From the NCBI GenBank assembly GCA_937961665.1, contig CALGMO010000053.1, forward strand, positions 1 to 35,386: a stretch of DNA of 35,386 nt, in the 5' to 3' direction. The first letter of the stretch is position 1, and the number at the start of each line of letters is the position of its first letter. Shown here in pieces: positions 7,365 through 15,372 of the stretch. The notes beneath the pieces were generated by a model. That model did not search any database, was not told the DNA's origin, and was given only the letters and a program-made list of their open reading frames with translations. Both the position numbers and the translations under genes were made by a program. Origin of the DNA: an uncultured Fimbriimonadaceae bacterium (GTDB lineage: Bacteria; Armatimonadota; Fimbriimonadia; Fimbriimonadales; Fimbriimonadaceae).

Positions 7365-8689
7365 CAGTTCGCCACGAAGCTCCCCACGTCGCTGATCGTC
7401 CGGCTGGAGGTCCCGTTCGCCACGCCGAGCACGAGGAAGTAGTACCGCCGACCGGGGGCCAGACGAGGGCCATCGTAGGACACGCTCGTTCCCGACGTGA
7501 AGCCGCTCTCCCAGACCGGATCGATGGCCATCGCCGGGAACCGGTCGTAGAGGTAGACCTTGTAGCGCTCCGCTCCGAGCGCCGCGAACCAGCGGAACGG
7601 CCGCGGGCCGAGGCTGGCCGGATCCAGCCGTAGGTCGCCCAGCGTCCTCGCCGAAACCCTCTCGCTGGGCGCGCTCTCCGAGCGGCCGCCGTCGGGGTAC
7701 GTGGCGTTCAGGCACGTCACCTCGTAGTAGTAGGTTCGACCTTCGATCAGAAACTCGTCGTTGTCGGCGTAGAACGAGGCCGTCGGATCACGGAGGAGCT
7801 CCACGCTGTTCAGACTCCCCGAGGGGGTGGTTCCGCGGTAGATGCCGAAGCCGAACAGGTTCCGGTCGACGATCGGGTCCCAGTACAGGTCGATCTCGAT
7901 CGGATTCCCGAGGATCGTGGATCGCGTCTTCGCCCCGGGGCGCCTGCCCTCCCTCGCCTCGAGCCAGTCCTTGAAGGCGCGGAACGCTTGGGCGCTCTCG
8001 CGCGACCGAGAGATCGCAGCCGGTGCGGTCCACGAGACAGCCTCGACGTTCGTCGGCGGATCGAGGGCGACGTCCGCGGCGTCGTTCAGCACGAAGTTCA
8101 GCGCCCGGGTCTCGCCCGCGACGAGGGTCACCGTCACCGAGTCCGACTCGAAGCCGCGCCCGTTGGCCATCACCAGGTAGCGGACGCCCGACTGGAGGTC
8201 GCGCAGCAGGGCCTCGCCGTTCGCATCGGTCACCTCGGTGGCGCCGCTCAGGGCGTCCGGGTTGTCGGGGATGGCGAACAGCCGCGCCCCCTGCAGCACG
8301 TACCCGAAGCGGTCGCGCACCTTCGCACGGATGGCGGCGGTCTGCGTCGAGCGGACCATCGTGATGTTCACGCTCTTGGCGCGTTCGCGGTCGTAAACCC
8401 GGGCCAGGTTGGACCCGACGTACCGCACCCCGTCGATCGTGATGTCCGCGCGAACGGTGGCGTCCACCGCGGGAACGTTGCGCAGCAGGTACTGCCCGGC
8501 GGAGTTCGTCGTGGCGGTCCTGCCCCCGACGCCGCTCACGGTCACGCGGGCCCCGCGCACCACGCCGCCGTCGGGGCCGAACACCACGCCCGCCACCTCG
8601 CCGTACCCCGCGCCAGAGCCGGTCCCGCCGCCGCCTCCGCACCCGGCGGCCACGGCCAGAAGCCCGATCCATGCCCAATGTCTGCCCAT
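7364..8689 (-). CDS. lipoprotein with carboxypeptidase-regulatory-like and Fn3-like domains
   Basis: The product has 441 residues. The N-terminus WAWIGLLAVAAGC is a lipoprotein signal with Cys17 as the lipidated residue, followed by a Gly-rich linker. Two transthyretin-like/carboxypeptidase regulatory-like beta domains come next. The first (about 30-105) begins EVAGVVFGPDGGVVRGARV, and the second (about 118-205) has TDANGEALLRDLQSGVRYLV. Two fibronectin-III-like modules follow: about 215-345, with IEIDLYWDPIVDRNLFGFGI and YYYEVTCLN, and about 350-441, with YKVYLYDRF and PGRRYYFLVLGVAN. No catalytic motif is seen, so an envelope binding or scaffolding role is likely. AGGAG lies 6 bases before the ATG. 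This is one of the few starts here with a well-placed Shine-Dalgarno site, as expected for an internal operon gene. Confidence 0.75.
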   Translation of the reverse strand: MGRHWAWIGLLAVAAGCGGGGGTGSGAGYGEVAGVVFGPDGGVVRGARVTVSGVGGRTATTNSAGQYLLRNVPAVDATVRADITIDGVRYVGSNLARVYDRERAKSVNITMVRSTQTAAIRAKVRDRFGYVLQGARLFAIPDNPDALSGATEVTDANGEALLRDLQSGVRYLVMANGRGFESDSVTVTLVAGETRALNFVLNDAADVALDPPTNVEAVSWTAPAAISRSRESAQAFRAFKDWLEAREGRRPGAKTRSTILGNPIEIDLYWDPIVDRNLFGFGIYRGTTPSGSLNSVELLRDPTASFYADNDEFLIEGRTYYYEVTCLNATYPDGGRSESAPSERVSARTLGDLRLDPASLGPRPFRWFAALGAERYKVYLYDRFPAMAIDPVWESGFTSGTSVSYDGPRLAPGRRYYFLVLGVANGTSSRTISDVGSFVAN

Positions 8690-8750
8690 CGCCTGCTCCT
8701 CTCGGATCCTTTCTTCTTCACACGCGCGGCGCGCCGACTGGTTTTGCGCG

Positions 8751-9806
8751 TCAGCCCATCGTCTGCTGGATGGCCTCGACGTTGACCCGGGCCAGCGTCC
8801 TCAACTCCTCCGTTCGGGCCTCGAGCCTCGCACAGGCGGCCTCGCGGTCCTTCAAGAGACTCTGGACTCTGGCGAACAGCGCGTCGGCCGACGCCTTGCC
8901 CGGTGCCAACGGCAGCTCGGTCGCCCGGGCGAACGCCGCCACCTTCGGATCGTAGTCGACCATCACGGAGGGAACCCCCACCGTAGCCGCGAGGATGCCC
9001 GCATGCAGCCGCACCGCCACGACCGCCTCCATGCGTCGGATCCTTTGCTGCACCTGCACCGGAGACGGCACCCGTCTCAGCTCCGGCACCTTGCCGCCCT
9101 GCCGCTTGGCGATCTGGTCCAGCAGCGGCCCGTCGAACGCCCGGTCCATCTCGATCAGCACCGGCATCAGGCCGGAGTCGAACAGCTTGCGCGCCAAATC
9201 GCCGAACACCGCGGCGATGGAAGGATCGTCCTTCACCGGCCTGGGCGCGAGGCCTACGGTGCGCATCGAGCCTACGCCGAACGCCTCCCCCTCGCCGCCC
9301 TGAGGGTTGGGCAGGAGGAACGCGGGGTCCGCGCCCAGGCGCACCGGACGGCTGACGCCGAGCGACTTCAGCGCCTGCGCCGAGGCCGGGTCCCGGACCA
9401 CGATCGCGTCCGCCTTCTCGAACGCCGCGGCCGCCCATCGCTTGCCCAGCGTCCTCCGGAGCGGCCCGACGCCCTGGCCCACCAGCAGGACGCGCTTGCC
9501 GGCGCGCGTGGCCTCCGACACGAGGCTCGAGTAGTAGAACACGCTGCGGAGGCTGGTCGCGTCCTGGAAGATGCTCCCCCCGACGAACACCAGCGCGTCG
9601 CTGTCGCCGAGGGCCCTGCGAAAGGCCGCGCGATCCTTCCTCGGCACGCTCGGCAGGCCGTGCACCCGGTAGGTCTCGTCGGGAGCGCCGCTCATCACGG
9701 TGAACGAGTGGGCGTAGGGCCGCAATCCGTGGATCAGGCCGAGGAGGACGGCATCGTCGCCGAGGTTGCCGCATCCCAGATAGCCCGCAAGCAGGAGTCT
9801 AGCCAT
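8751..9806 (-). CDS. csaB: polysaccharide pyruvyl transferase CsaB
   Basis: The product has 351 residues and two Rossmann-like halves of the pyruvyl transferase family. The N-terminal motif LLLAGYLGCGNLGDDAVLLG matches CsaB. VFVGGSIFQDATS, LVGQGVGPLR, IVVRDPASAQALKSLGV and the C-terminal VVAVRLHAGILAATVGVP are the other family blocks. CsaB adds ketal-linked pyruvate from phosphoenolpyruvate to a cell-wall polysaccharide, which creates the ligand for S-layer-homology domains in Bacillus and Thermus. The ATG at 9806 overlaps the end of the upstream DUF5693 gene by 8 bases (ATGGCTAG). No SLH-domain protein lies in this window. The next gene begins 61 bases downstream. Confidence 0.88.
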   Translation of the reverse strand: MARLLLAGYLGCGNLGDDAVLLGLIHGLRPYAHSFTVMSGAPDETYRVHGLPSVPRKDRAAFRRALGDSDALVFVGGSIFQDATSLRSVFYYSSLVSEATRAGKRVLLVGQGVGPLRRTLGKRWAAAAFEKADAIVVRDPASAQALKSLGVSRPVRLGADPAFLLPNPQGGEGEAFGVGSMRTVGLAPRPVKDDPSIAAVFGDLARKLFDSGLMPVLIEMDRAFDGPLLDQIAKRQGGKVPELRRVPSPVQVQQRIRRMEAVVAVRLHAGILAATVGVPSVMVDYDPKVAAFARATELPLAPGKASADALFARVQSLLKDREAACARLEARTEELRTLARVNVEAIQQTMG

Positions 9807-11781
9807 TGTGGTCCCCGTCCTTCCCGATTCCCTCGGTCTGCCGGTCGGCCGAAGCCCCCGCAGGACCGGCCTCCGGGTCCTCGGCCGGGCAAAGGCCGTC
9901 CTCCACGGCTTGCGGAGCCGACGGTGGCGCCCCAGCCGCCGTGCCGCCGGAGACCGGCTGGATGGCCTGCGGGACAAGGCAGGAGAGGAGCCAGCCGAGG
10001 GCACCGCCGACCGCCACGCCAACCAGCACGCGGGCCAAGCCGAGCCAGAACGGCGAGTGGATGTGGCAGAAGGTGTTCACGATGCTCGTCTGGCCGATCA
10101 TGCCGACCGCCAGCAGCAGCGCCAGCCACCCGGCGTTGGAGGGCGCCCGGTCGCCCGCCGTCCGCCACCTCGCCCACAGCGCCAGCCCCAAGAAGAGCGC
10201 GGGGTGGCCGATGAACACCTCCTTGGTGCGTGGCCGCACCAGCAGCAGCTGGTCGAGCAGGCTGCGGAGCCGCAGTTCCAGGCCGCTCACGGCGCCGGGG
10301 TTGTCGTTGCCGGTGCGCATCAGCATGAACGCCACGGCGCCGAGCAGCGCGACGCCGAGCAGAGCCTGCGTCCAGAGCACCGGCCGAACCAGGGCCTGGC
10401 GCCAGTCGCACCAGCGAGCGAACGACCAGACGCCGACGATCGCGATCGGAAAGAAGTGCGCCGCCTTGACCCCGAGGAACTGCTCCGCCCGAACCATGTA
10501 CGGGAGCCCGTTCAGCAACCCAGCCACCGCGAGCCCGCCCACCAGGCTGACCCCGCAGGCGACGAGGTAGACGACCCAGGGCCTCCGGCCGAGAGCGGCC
10601 TCGGCCGCCCTCAAGGCCAGCAGGGGTGCGGCTATGGCCCCGGCCAAGGCCAAGAGCGGCCGGGCGCCGGGAGACCAGCAGGCCAGCCCCAGCAGACCCA
10701 GCGCGGCCGCCCCAACCGAGAACGCTCCGCCGCCTAACCCGTACGACTCCGCGGCGGCCAGAACCAGAGCGGCGACCGCGAGGCCGGTCAGCGCGAACAG
10801 CCAGGCCGGGCCGGCGGGATCCTCGTACGGCTTTGCGGGACCCAGCGCCAGGCCCTCGGAACGGACCGCACGCGCCACCCGGCCCACGAGCCGGGCGAAC
10901 TCGTCCAGCGGGGTCGCGCCCGCGTCGGACATCGGGCGCACCAGCAGCATCCGGATGCCCCGCTCGCTCGCCGCCCGGGCGAAACGCTCCAGGTACTCGC
11001 GCTCGGTCATCTTGTCCATCTCCGCGCCTTGGGCGGTGTGCAGCCGAACGACGATGTCCGGCGCCTTCGCAACCATTGCGGAGTCGCCCGCGATCTTGGC
11101 GAACTCGGGTGAGACGTAGGCCATTCCCGCCTGCCGCAGGGCGTCGGCCGTCTCCGCCAGCAGAGCCCGATGGCCGAGCACCTTGTCGCCCAACGGCAGA
11201 TAGGCCTTGGCGCCGAGCTCCCTAGCCCACGCGATCGTGGCGCGGACCGAGTCTGCGGACATCGGCGCGTTGGAGCCGCGCCACACGACCGTCAGTCCGG
11301 AGGACCAGACCGCCTTGGCCTTCTTGGCGTCCAACCCGAGGCTGACCGTGCGGAGCGCCTCCACCGGCACCCCCGGGTTGGAGACCACGCCGGGCTCCAC
11401 CGCCTTGACGGGACTGTGCGGAAACCGGATGCGGATGGCGCGCACGATGCGCTCCTCCGCCCCCGGCCAGCAGACGATCGTCCCGCCCTCGCCGAAACCC
11501 AGGCGATCGGTGGAGATCCAGCCTTGGAGCGTCTCCTCCTCCAGCACCACCGCCTGCACGCCCTGTGCCTTCAGAACGCCGAGAGCCTGCTGGAAGCCAA
11601 CTCCCGACGCCGCGGCCATCTGGGTGACGACCGGCTCCTCCACGGCGAGGGACACGGCGCGGTTCCTCGCCTCGGCGCGCCAGCGCAGGCCTCCGCCGAC
11701 CAACCCCAGCACGGCGACGGAGCCGACGGCCAGCAGCCACCAGCGCCGAAACTCAAGCGGCGTAACGACTCTCATAGACAT
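9799..11781 (-). CDS. DUF5693 family polytopic membrane protein
   Basis: The product has 660 residues. One membrane helix near the N-terminus (about 14-31) is followed by a large extracytoplasmic domain (about 35-325) with MAAASGVGFQQALGVLKAQG and an (alpha/beta)-type segment. About ten further helices fill roughly 330-620. The late segments TKEVFIGHPALFLGLALW and VNTFCHIHSPFWLGLARV sit in the membrane region and resemble DUF5693 proteins, which are often encoded next to csaB. The function is unknown. A role in making or moving the polysaccharide that CsaB modifies is inferred from linkage. Two in-frame ATGs exist, at 11781 and 11775, and the gene overlaps the rhomboid gene by 29 or 23 bases. 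The C-terminus is a Pro/Ala-rich cytoplasmic tail. Confidence 0.8.
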   Translation of the reverse strand: MSMRVVTPLEFRRWWLLAVGSVAVLGLVGGGLRWRAEARNRAVSLAVEEPVVTQMAAASGVGFQQALGVLKAQGVQAVVLEEETLQGWISTDRLGFGEGGTIVCWPGAEERIVRAIRIRFPHSPVKAVEPGVVSNPGVPVEALRTVSLGLDAKKAKAVWSSGLTVVWRGSNAPMSADSVRATIAWARELGAKAYLPLGDKVLGHRALLAETADALRQAGMAYVSPEFAKIAGDSAMVAKAPDIVVRLHTAQGAEMDKMTEREYLERFARAASERGIRMLLVRPMSDAGATPLDEFARLVGRVARAVRSEGLALGPAKPYEDPAGPAWLFALTGLAVAALVLAAAESYGLGGGAFSVGAAALGLLGLACWSPGARPLLALAGAIAAPLLALRAAEAALGRRPWVVYLVACGVSLVGGLAVAGLLNGLPYMVRAEQFLGVKAAHFFPIAIVGVWSFARWCDWRQALVRPVLWTQALLGVALLGAVAFMLMRTGNDNPGAVSGLELRLRSLLDQLLLVRPRTKEVFIGHPALFLGLALWARWRTAGDRAPSNAGWLALLLAVGMIGQTSIVNTFCHIHSPFWLGLARVLVGVAVGGALGWLLSCLVPQAIQPVSGGTAAGAPPSAPQAVEDGLCPAEDPEAGPAGASADRQTEGIGKDGDHNG

Positions 11782-12421
11782 AGCGCGCCAAGACCCGATC
11801 CCGGCCCCCCATCACCAGCACCGTCACCATCCCCGCCAGAAAGCCTCCGATGTGCGCCCAGTTGGCAACCCCCTGGCTGGGAAAGAACACGTCCTTCAGG
11901 AAGAAGAACCCGAGGAGGATGAACGCCTGAACCTCGACCTCCCAAAGGTAGACCATCACGCGGATGGAGTTCGTCGGGAAGAGCAGCAGGTACATCCCCA
12001 ACACCCCGCTGATGGCTCCCGAGGCGCCGACGATCGGCACGCCGGAGAAGGGGGCGACGAACACTTGGGCGACCAGAGCGACGAAGCCCCAAGCGAAGTA
12101 GTACAGACCGAACCTCCAAGGCCCGATGGCCTGCTCGATCGCCCGGCCGAACACGGCGAGGTAGATCATGTTGCCGCCCAGGTGCCACAGGTTGGCGTGG
12201 AGAAACTGGGCCGTGAAGAGCGTCGCCAGCGGGGCCCTCTCGCCACCCCGCAGGGCGTCGATCAGCTCGTTGGGTCGGCATCCGAGGTCGGAGAACAGCA
12301 CCGGAGGCCCGAACAGCGAGCCCCCGCGGTCCCACAGGTAGATCGCGACGTTCAGGAAGACGAGCGTCCAGACCACCGTGGACGGCCGCCGCAGCACCTG
12401 GTCGTCACCGATCGGGATCAT
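11753..12421 (-). CDS. rhomboid family intramembrane serine protease
   Basis: This 222-residue protein has six predicted membrane helices. The catalytic Ser134 is in GASGA, and the partner His190 is in NWAHIGGF on a later helix. LHANLWHLGGNMIYLAVFG is the conserved loop-1/TM2 element with the H-x3-N-type residues (His80, Asn84). Rhomboids cut single-span membrane proteins within or near the bilayer. The substrate is unknown. The position as first gene of the DUF5693-csaB operon suggests a part in surface-protein processing, which is inference. The start at 12421 is supported by a -10 (TAGAAT) 8 bases upstream. The gene faces a divergent hydrolase gene with only 45 bases between the two start codons. 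Confidence 0.92.
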   Translation of the reverse strand: MIPIGDDQVLRRPSTVVWTLVFLNVAIYLWDRGGSLFGPPVLFSDLGCRPNELIDALRGGERAPLATLFTAQFLHANLWHLGGNMIYLAVFGRAIEQAIGPWRFGLYYFAWGFVALVAQVFVAPFSGVPIVGASGAISGVLGMYLLLFPTNSIRVMVYLWEVEVQAFILLGFFFLKDVFFPSQGVANWAHIGGFLAGMVTVLVMGGRDRVLARYVYESRYAA

Positions 12422-12429
12422 GCACCGCC

Positions 12430-12435
12430 ATTCTA
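12430..12435 (-). promoter_or_regulatory. -10 element TAGAAT of the rhomboid operon
   Basis: GGTAGAAT on the minus strand ends 8 bases before the rhomboid ATG. It is the likely promoter for the whole minus-strand operon down to 5928. The gap carries no usable Shine-Dalgarno site (GGCGGTGC). The -10 of the divergent hydrolase gene begins 16 bases away. Confidence 0.5.
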
Positions 12436-12451
12436 CCGACAGACGTTCTGG

Positions 12452-12457
12452 CATAAT
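12452..12457 (+). promoter_or_regulatory. -10 element CATAAT (extended TGG) of the hydrolase gene
   Basis: TGGCATAAT is an extended -10 and ends 9 bases before the GTG start at 12467. It has no recognisable -35. Its footprint must overlap that of the divergent rhomboid promoter. Confidence 0.5.
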
Positions 12458-12466
12458 CCGCGACGG

Positions 12467-13684
12467 GTGGCACCGAGAGCTTTCTGGGGTCCGACGACCG
12501 TTCTCCTCGCCGCGGCGGTGTGCGCCATGGCGCGGGCTCAGGGCGGCCCGCCTGCGATCGACGCCCCGCTGCCGACGGTCGCGTTCCAGCCTTGGAGGAG
12601 GGTGGAGTCGCTCGCCGGCCCCGCCGAATACAGGGCCTCCTTCCCCAGCGCCTTCGTCTCCGGCGTGCCGAACAACGACACGGTCCATCTGTCCGCGTTC
12701 CTTCCCGAAGACCGGCCGGGACCGTATCCGGCGGTGATCGTCCTGCACTACCTGGGAGCCGACGACCTCAGGCCCACGAGGCTGCTGGCGGAGGAGCTGA
12801 ACGAGCGGGGCATCGCCGCGGTGCTGCTCGCCCTGCCGTACCACATCCAGCGGACTCCGCCCGGCGCGCGGTCCGGCGAGATGGCGCTCTCGGGAGACCC
12901 GGCGAGAATCCGCGACGTGGTGGTGCAGTCCGTTCTGGACGTTCGGCGCTCGCTGGACTTCCTTGCAGCCCGTCCCGAGATCGACGGCAAGAGCGTCGGC
13001 ATCGCCGGCATCAGCCTCGGGGCGGTTATCGCCTCGCTCGCTTACTCCGCGGACTGCCGACTTCAGCGCGCGGCGATCGTGCTCGGCGGTGCCGATCTCG
13101 CCCACATTCTCTGGCACAGCTCGCTGACCGGACCCACCCGCGAGGCGATGAGGAGGCGGGGCTTGGACCTGGACGCGTTGCGGCGAGAGCTGGCGGACGT
13201 CGAGCCCCTGAACCGCGCCTCCTCGCGGACCGACGGAAGGGCGTTCCTGGTCGGGGCGCGCTTCGACACGGTGATCCCCGCGGAGGACGTGCGCAAGCTC
13301 GCCGAGGCGCTGCCCAACGCGACGACCCTGTGGCTCGACACCGGCCACTACGGCGGGGTGTTCGTCCAGCGGCGCGTCGCCCGCACGGTGGCCTCGTTCT
13401 TCGCCGAGGAGTTCGCCGGGCGAAGGTTCGTCGCCCCCGCACGCTTCTATGCACCGACGGTGCGCCTCGGCCTTCTCGGCGACTCCGCCGACGGATTCCA
13501 GGTGGGCGCCGCCCTGGACCTCTTCCGGACAGGCTCGGCCCGCGGCTGGATCGGCGCCGCCCTCGCCACGCCGAACGGCGCCAAGGCGTTCGTGGGCTAC
13601 CAGGCCGGTCCTTCGCTGGGCGGGGGCCTGACCCTGGGGCCGGGGGGGCCATCGGCGGCCGTCTTCTGGAGCGTCGTGCTGTGA
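12467..13684 (+). CDS. exported alpha/beta hydrolase
   Basis: The product has 405 residues from GTG 12467. The N-terminus (VAPRAFWGPTTVLLAAAVCA, then MARAQ) is a signal peptide with likely cleavage after ARA. The alpha/beta-hydrolase core has AVIVLHYLGADD (oxyanion region), the nucleophile Ser183 in GISLGA, Asp267 in GARFDTVIP and His294 in DTGHYGG, a complete and correctly ordered triad. The layout resembles acetyl-xylan-esterase or dienelactone-hydrolase-like exported enzymes. The last 90 residues, after about 310, are Gly-rich and beta-prone (LGLLGDSADGFQVGAALDLF, GAALATPNGAKAFVGYQAGP) and look like an added surface or barrel-like tail. The substrate is unknown. The stop codon overlaps the start of the following GNAT gene by 4 bases (GTGA). 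Confidence 0.85.
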   Translation: MAPRAFWGPTTVLLAAAVCAMARAQGGPPAIDAPLPTVAFQPWRRVESLAGPAEYRASFPSAFVSGVPNNDTVHLSAFLPEDRPGPYPAVIVLHYLGADDLRPTRLLAEELNERGIAAVLLALPYHIQRTPPGARSGEMALSGDPARIRDVVVQSVLDVRRSLDFLAARPEIDGKSVGIAGISLGAVIASLAYSADCRLQRAAIVLGGADLAHILWHSSLTGPTREAMRRRGLDLDALRRELADVEPLNRASSRTDGRAFLVGARFDTVIPAEDVRKLAEALPNATTLWLDTGHYGGVFVQRRVARTVASFFAEEFAGRRFVAPARFYAPTVRLGLLGDSADGFQVGAALDLFRTGSARGWIGAALATPNGAKAFVGYQAGPSLGGGLTLGPGGPSAAVFWSVVL

Positions 13685-14406
13685 CCGGTCCCGCCGATCC
13701 TGGTCTCGAGAATCTCGTGGAGACGTACGCGGCTCTCGCGTTGGCCCTCTACGGCACGGAGGTGCGTCGGTGGGAGACCGGCATCGCAGCGCGGAACCCA
13801 TCGGACCTGCCGTCGACGAGCTTCGTCGTCTCTTGGTCGGATTCCCCGGCGTGGTACGAGGAGGCCGTGTCGCGCTTCGAGCGCTGGACCCCGAAGATCG
13901 TGTACCGAGTCGGTGCCGTCGGCCGTGCGACCGACGAGCTGTGGCACGCCCAGACGCTCTCTCTCCTCGAATCCAGACTCCTGGACCCCGAGGAGCCGTT
14001 CACGCTCGTGCCCGAGGAGACGCCCGAGGCCCGCGCCGAAGTAGCAGCCTTCATGGCCGGGATCTTCTTCGAGGGCCAACAGCCCGAGCGGCGCCGGGCG
14101 ATCGAACAGGCGACCGCGCGCGCCGTCCGGTGCCGGCTCTACTCGGTGTTGGACGGAGGAAGGCGCGTGGCGGCCGTCATGCTGCACCGCACCCCCGGCG
14201 CCCTGGGACTCTACAACCTGTGCGTCGTGCCATGGATGCGGGGGCGCGGACTCGGCGCGTCGATCGTGCGGCAGGTCCAGACCGACGCCTCCCGCGCCGG
14301 CGTGCCGGTGGTGCTGCAGTGCCGAGCCGAGCTGGCGCCGTGGTACCGCCGGCTCGGCTTCCGGGCGGTGTCCGAGCTCGCGGTGCTCGTGCCGCCCTCG
14401 GTCTGA
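13681..14406 (+). CDS. GNAT family N-acetyltransferase
   Basis: The product has 241 residues from GTG 13681, which overlaps the upstream stop as GTGA, so the genes are coupled. The acetyl-CoA-binding motif A is LCVVPWMRGRGLGASIV, with R187-G-R-G190-L-G192 matching the R/Q-x-x-G-x-G/A signature. PWYRRLGFRAVSEL near the C-terminus is the usual GNAT ending. The N-terminal 125 residues are not a recognisable GNAT core and may be a degenerate first copy or a substrate domain. The acceptor is unknown. Coupling to an exported hydrolase is noteworthy because GNAT enzymes act in the cytoplasm. Confidence 0.85.
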   Translation: MTGPADPGLENLVETYAALALALYGTEVRRWETGIAARNPSDLPSTSFVVSWSDSPAWYEEAVSRFERWTPKIVYRVGAVGRATDELWHAQTLSLLESRLLDPEEPFTLVPEETPEARAEVAAFMAGIFFEGQQPERRRAIEQATARAVRCRLYSVLDGGRRVAAVMLHRTPGALGLYNLCVVPWMRGRGLGASIVRQVQTDASRAGVPVVLQCRAELAPWYRRLGFRAVSELAVLVPPSV

Positions 14407-14441
14407 CTCCAGGCGGTCCCTCGGCCCGCCGGAATCCGGTG

Positions 14442-14447
14442 TATCAT
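14442..14447 (+). promoter_or_regulatory. -10 element TATCAT of the prepilin-like gene
   Basis: TATCAT ends 15 bases before the GTG at 14463, giving a leader of about 8 bases with no Shine-Dalgarno site. No -35 is seen. Confidence 0.45.
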
Positions 14448-14462
14448 CGCATTGGTGCCGAA

Positions 14463-15317
14463 GTGCGGCGTCGCCTGGCTTTCTCGCTGATCGAGCTGTT
14501 GGTGGTCGTGGCCTTGGTGGCCATGCTCTCCGCGCTGCTCCTGCCCGTGTTCTCCAGCGTGAAGGCCTCCTCGCAGCGAGCCGCCTGCTCCTCCCGGTTC
14601 CACCAAGCCCAGCTCGCGACGATGATGTACGTCGGAGACTGGGACGACACGTTCCCTCTGGTCGCCTACCTTCCGGGCGCGACCGCGGGTCCGGAAGCCG
14701 ACCGCACCTGGGTTCAGTGCCTGTTTCCATATGGCTTCGCCGTGGGGCACTGGCGATGCCCTTCCGCCCCTCCGTCGCCTGCCGAACAGAGCCCATCGTT
14801 CGACCCCCATCTGTCCCTTGGCGACGTGTCGGCGCGGTACTACACCGAGAGCTTTCTGGCGCACATCGGCCTGAACTACCTGTACCTCTCGCCGGTGGTC
14901 GCCATGGAGGAGGCTTGGGTACCCCAACCGAGAAGCCTGTCGATGGTCGCATCGCCCTCCACGATGCTCCTGTTCGTCGACTCGGCGTCCCCGGGCCAGC
15001 GACCTCCGGCCGCCGGCAGCTGGGTGGTGCTGCCGCCCTGCCGCTACGCGGTCCAGAGGACCCAGGTGCTCGACACCTTCCTGCTGGGAGGTCGGCAGGT
15101 CTTCACTCCCATTGCCGGGTGGCTCCCGCCGAAGGCCTCCGGCGGCCCGTGGTTCGGCGGCGCCTGGCCTTGGCACGCCGGACGCACGATGACCGTCACG
15201 GTCGACGGAAGCGCCCGCGCGCGCACCGTGGCCGAGCTTGCGAACGGGTGCGACGTGCGGCCCAACTGGAGCGGGTTCGTCCGCCGGGACAGCCTGTACC
15301 CTTGGGACTTGGAGTAG
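14463..15317 (+). CDS. prepilin-like protein with H-X9-DG motif (DUF1559-like)
   Basis: The product has 284 residues. VRRRLAFSLIELLVVVALVA is a type IV prepilin/pseudopilin leader: cleavage would fall between Ala6 and Phe7 (Gly is more usual at -1), and Glu11 is the conserved Glu+5. One long hydrophobic helix is followed by CSSRFHQAQLATMMYVGDWDD and a mainly beta C-terminal domain. His238-(nine residues)-Asp248-Gly249 in WHAGRTMTVTVDG is the H-X9-DG motif of pilin-like proteins abundant in Planctomycetes, Armatimonadota and relatives. The protein should be processed by a prepilin peptidase and held at the cell surface or in a secretion-type fibre. The start is the GTG just before the leader. 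Confidence 0.88.
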   Translation: MRRRLAFSLIELLVVVALVAMLSALLLPVFSSVKASSQRAACSSRFHQAQLATMMYVGDWDDTFPLVAYLPGATAGPEADRTWVQCLFPYGFAVGHWRCPSAPPSPAEQSPSFDPHLSLGDVSARYYTESFLAHIGLNYLYLSPVVAMEEAWVPQPRSLSMVASPSTMLLFVDSASPGQRPPAAGSWVVLPPCRYAVQRTQVLDTFLLGGRQVFTPIAGWLPPKASGGPWFGGAWPWHAGRTMTVTVDGSARARTVAELANGCDVRPNWSGFVRRDSLYPWDLE

Positions 15318-15372
15318 CGCCGCCGCGCCTCCGGCAGGAAACAGCGCGCCCCGCGTCGAATAGGAAAAGGCT

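Noticed and set aside
7365-7715. N-terminal extension of the Lpt-like protein frame up to 7715
   Set aside because: The extension reads through the lipoprotein gene in another frame and is Arg/Gly-rich. The ATG at 7364 gives a normal membrane anchor and a TGATG junction.
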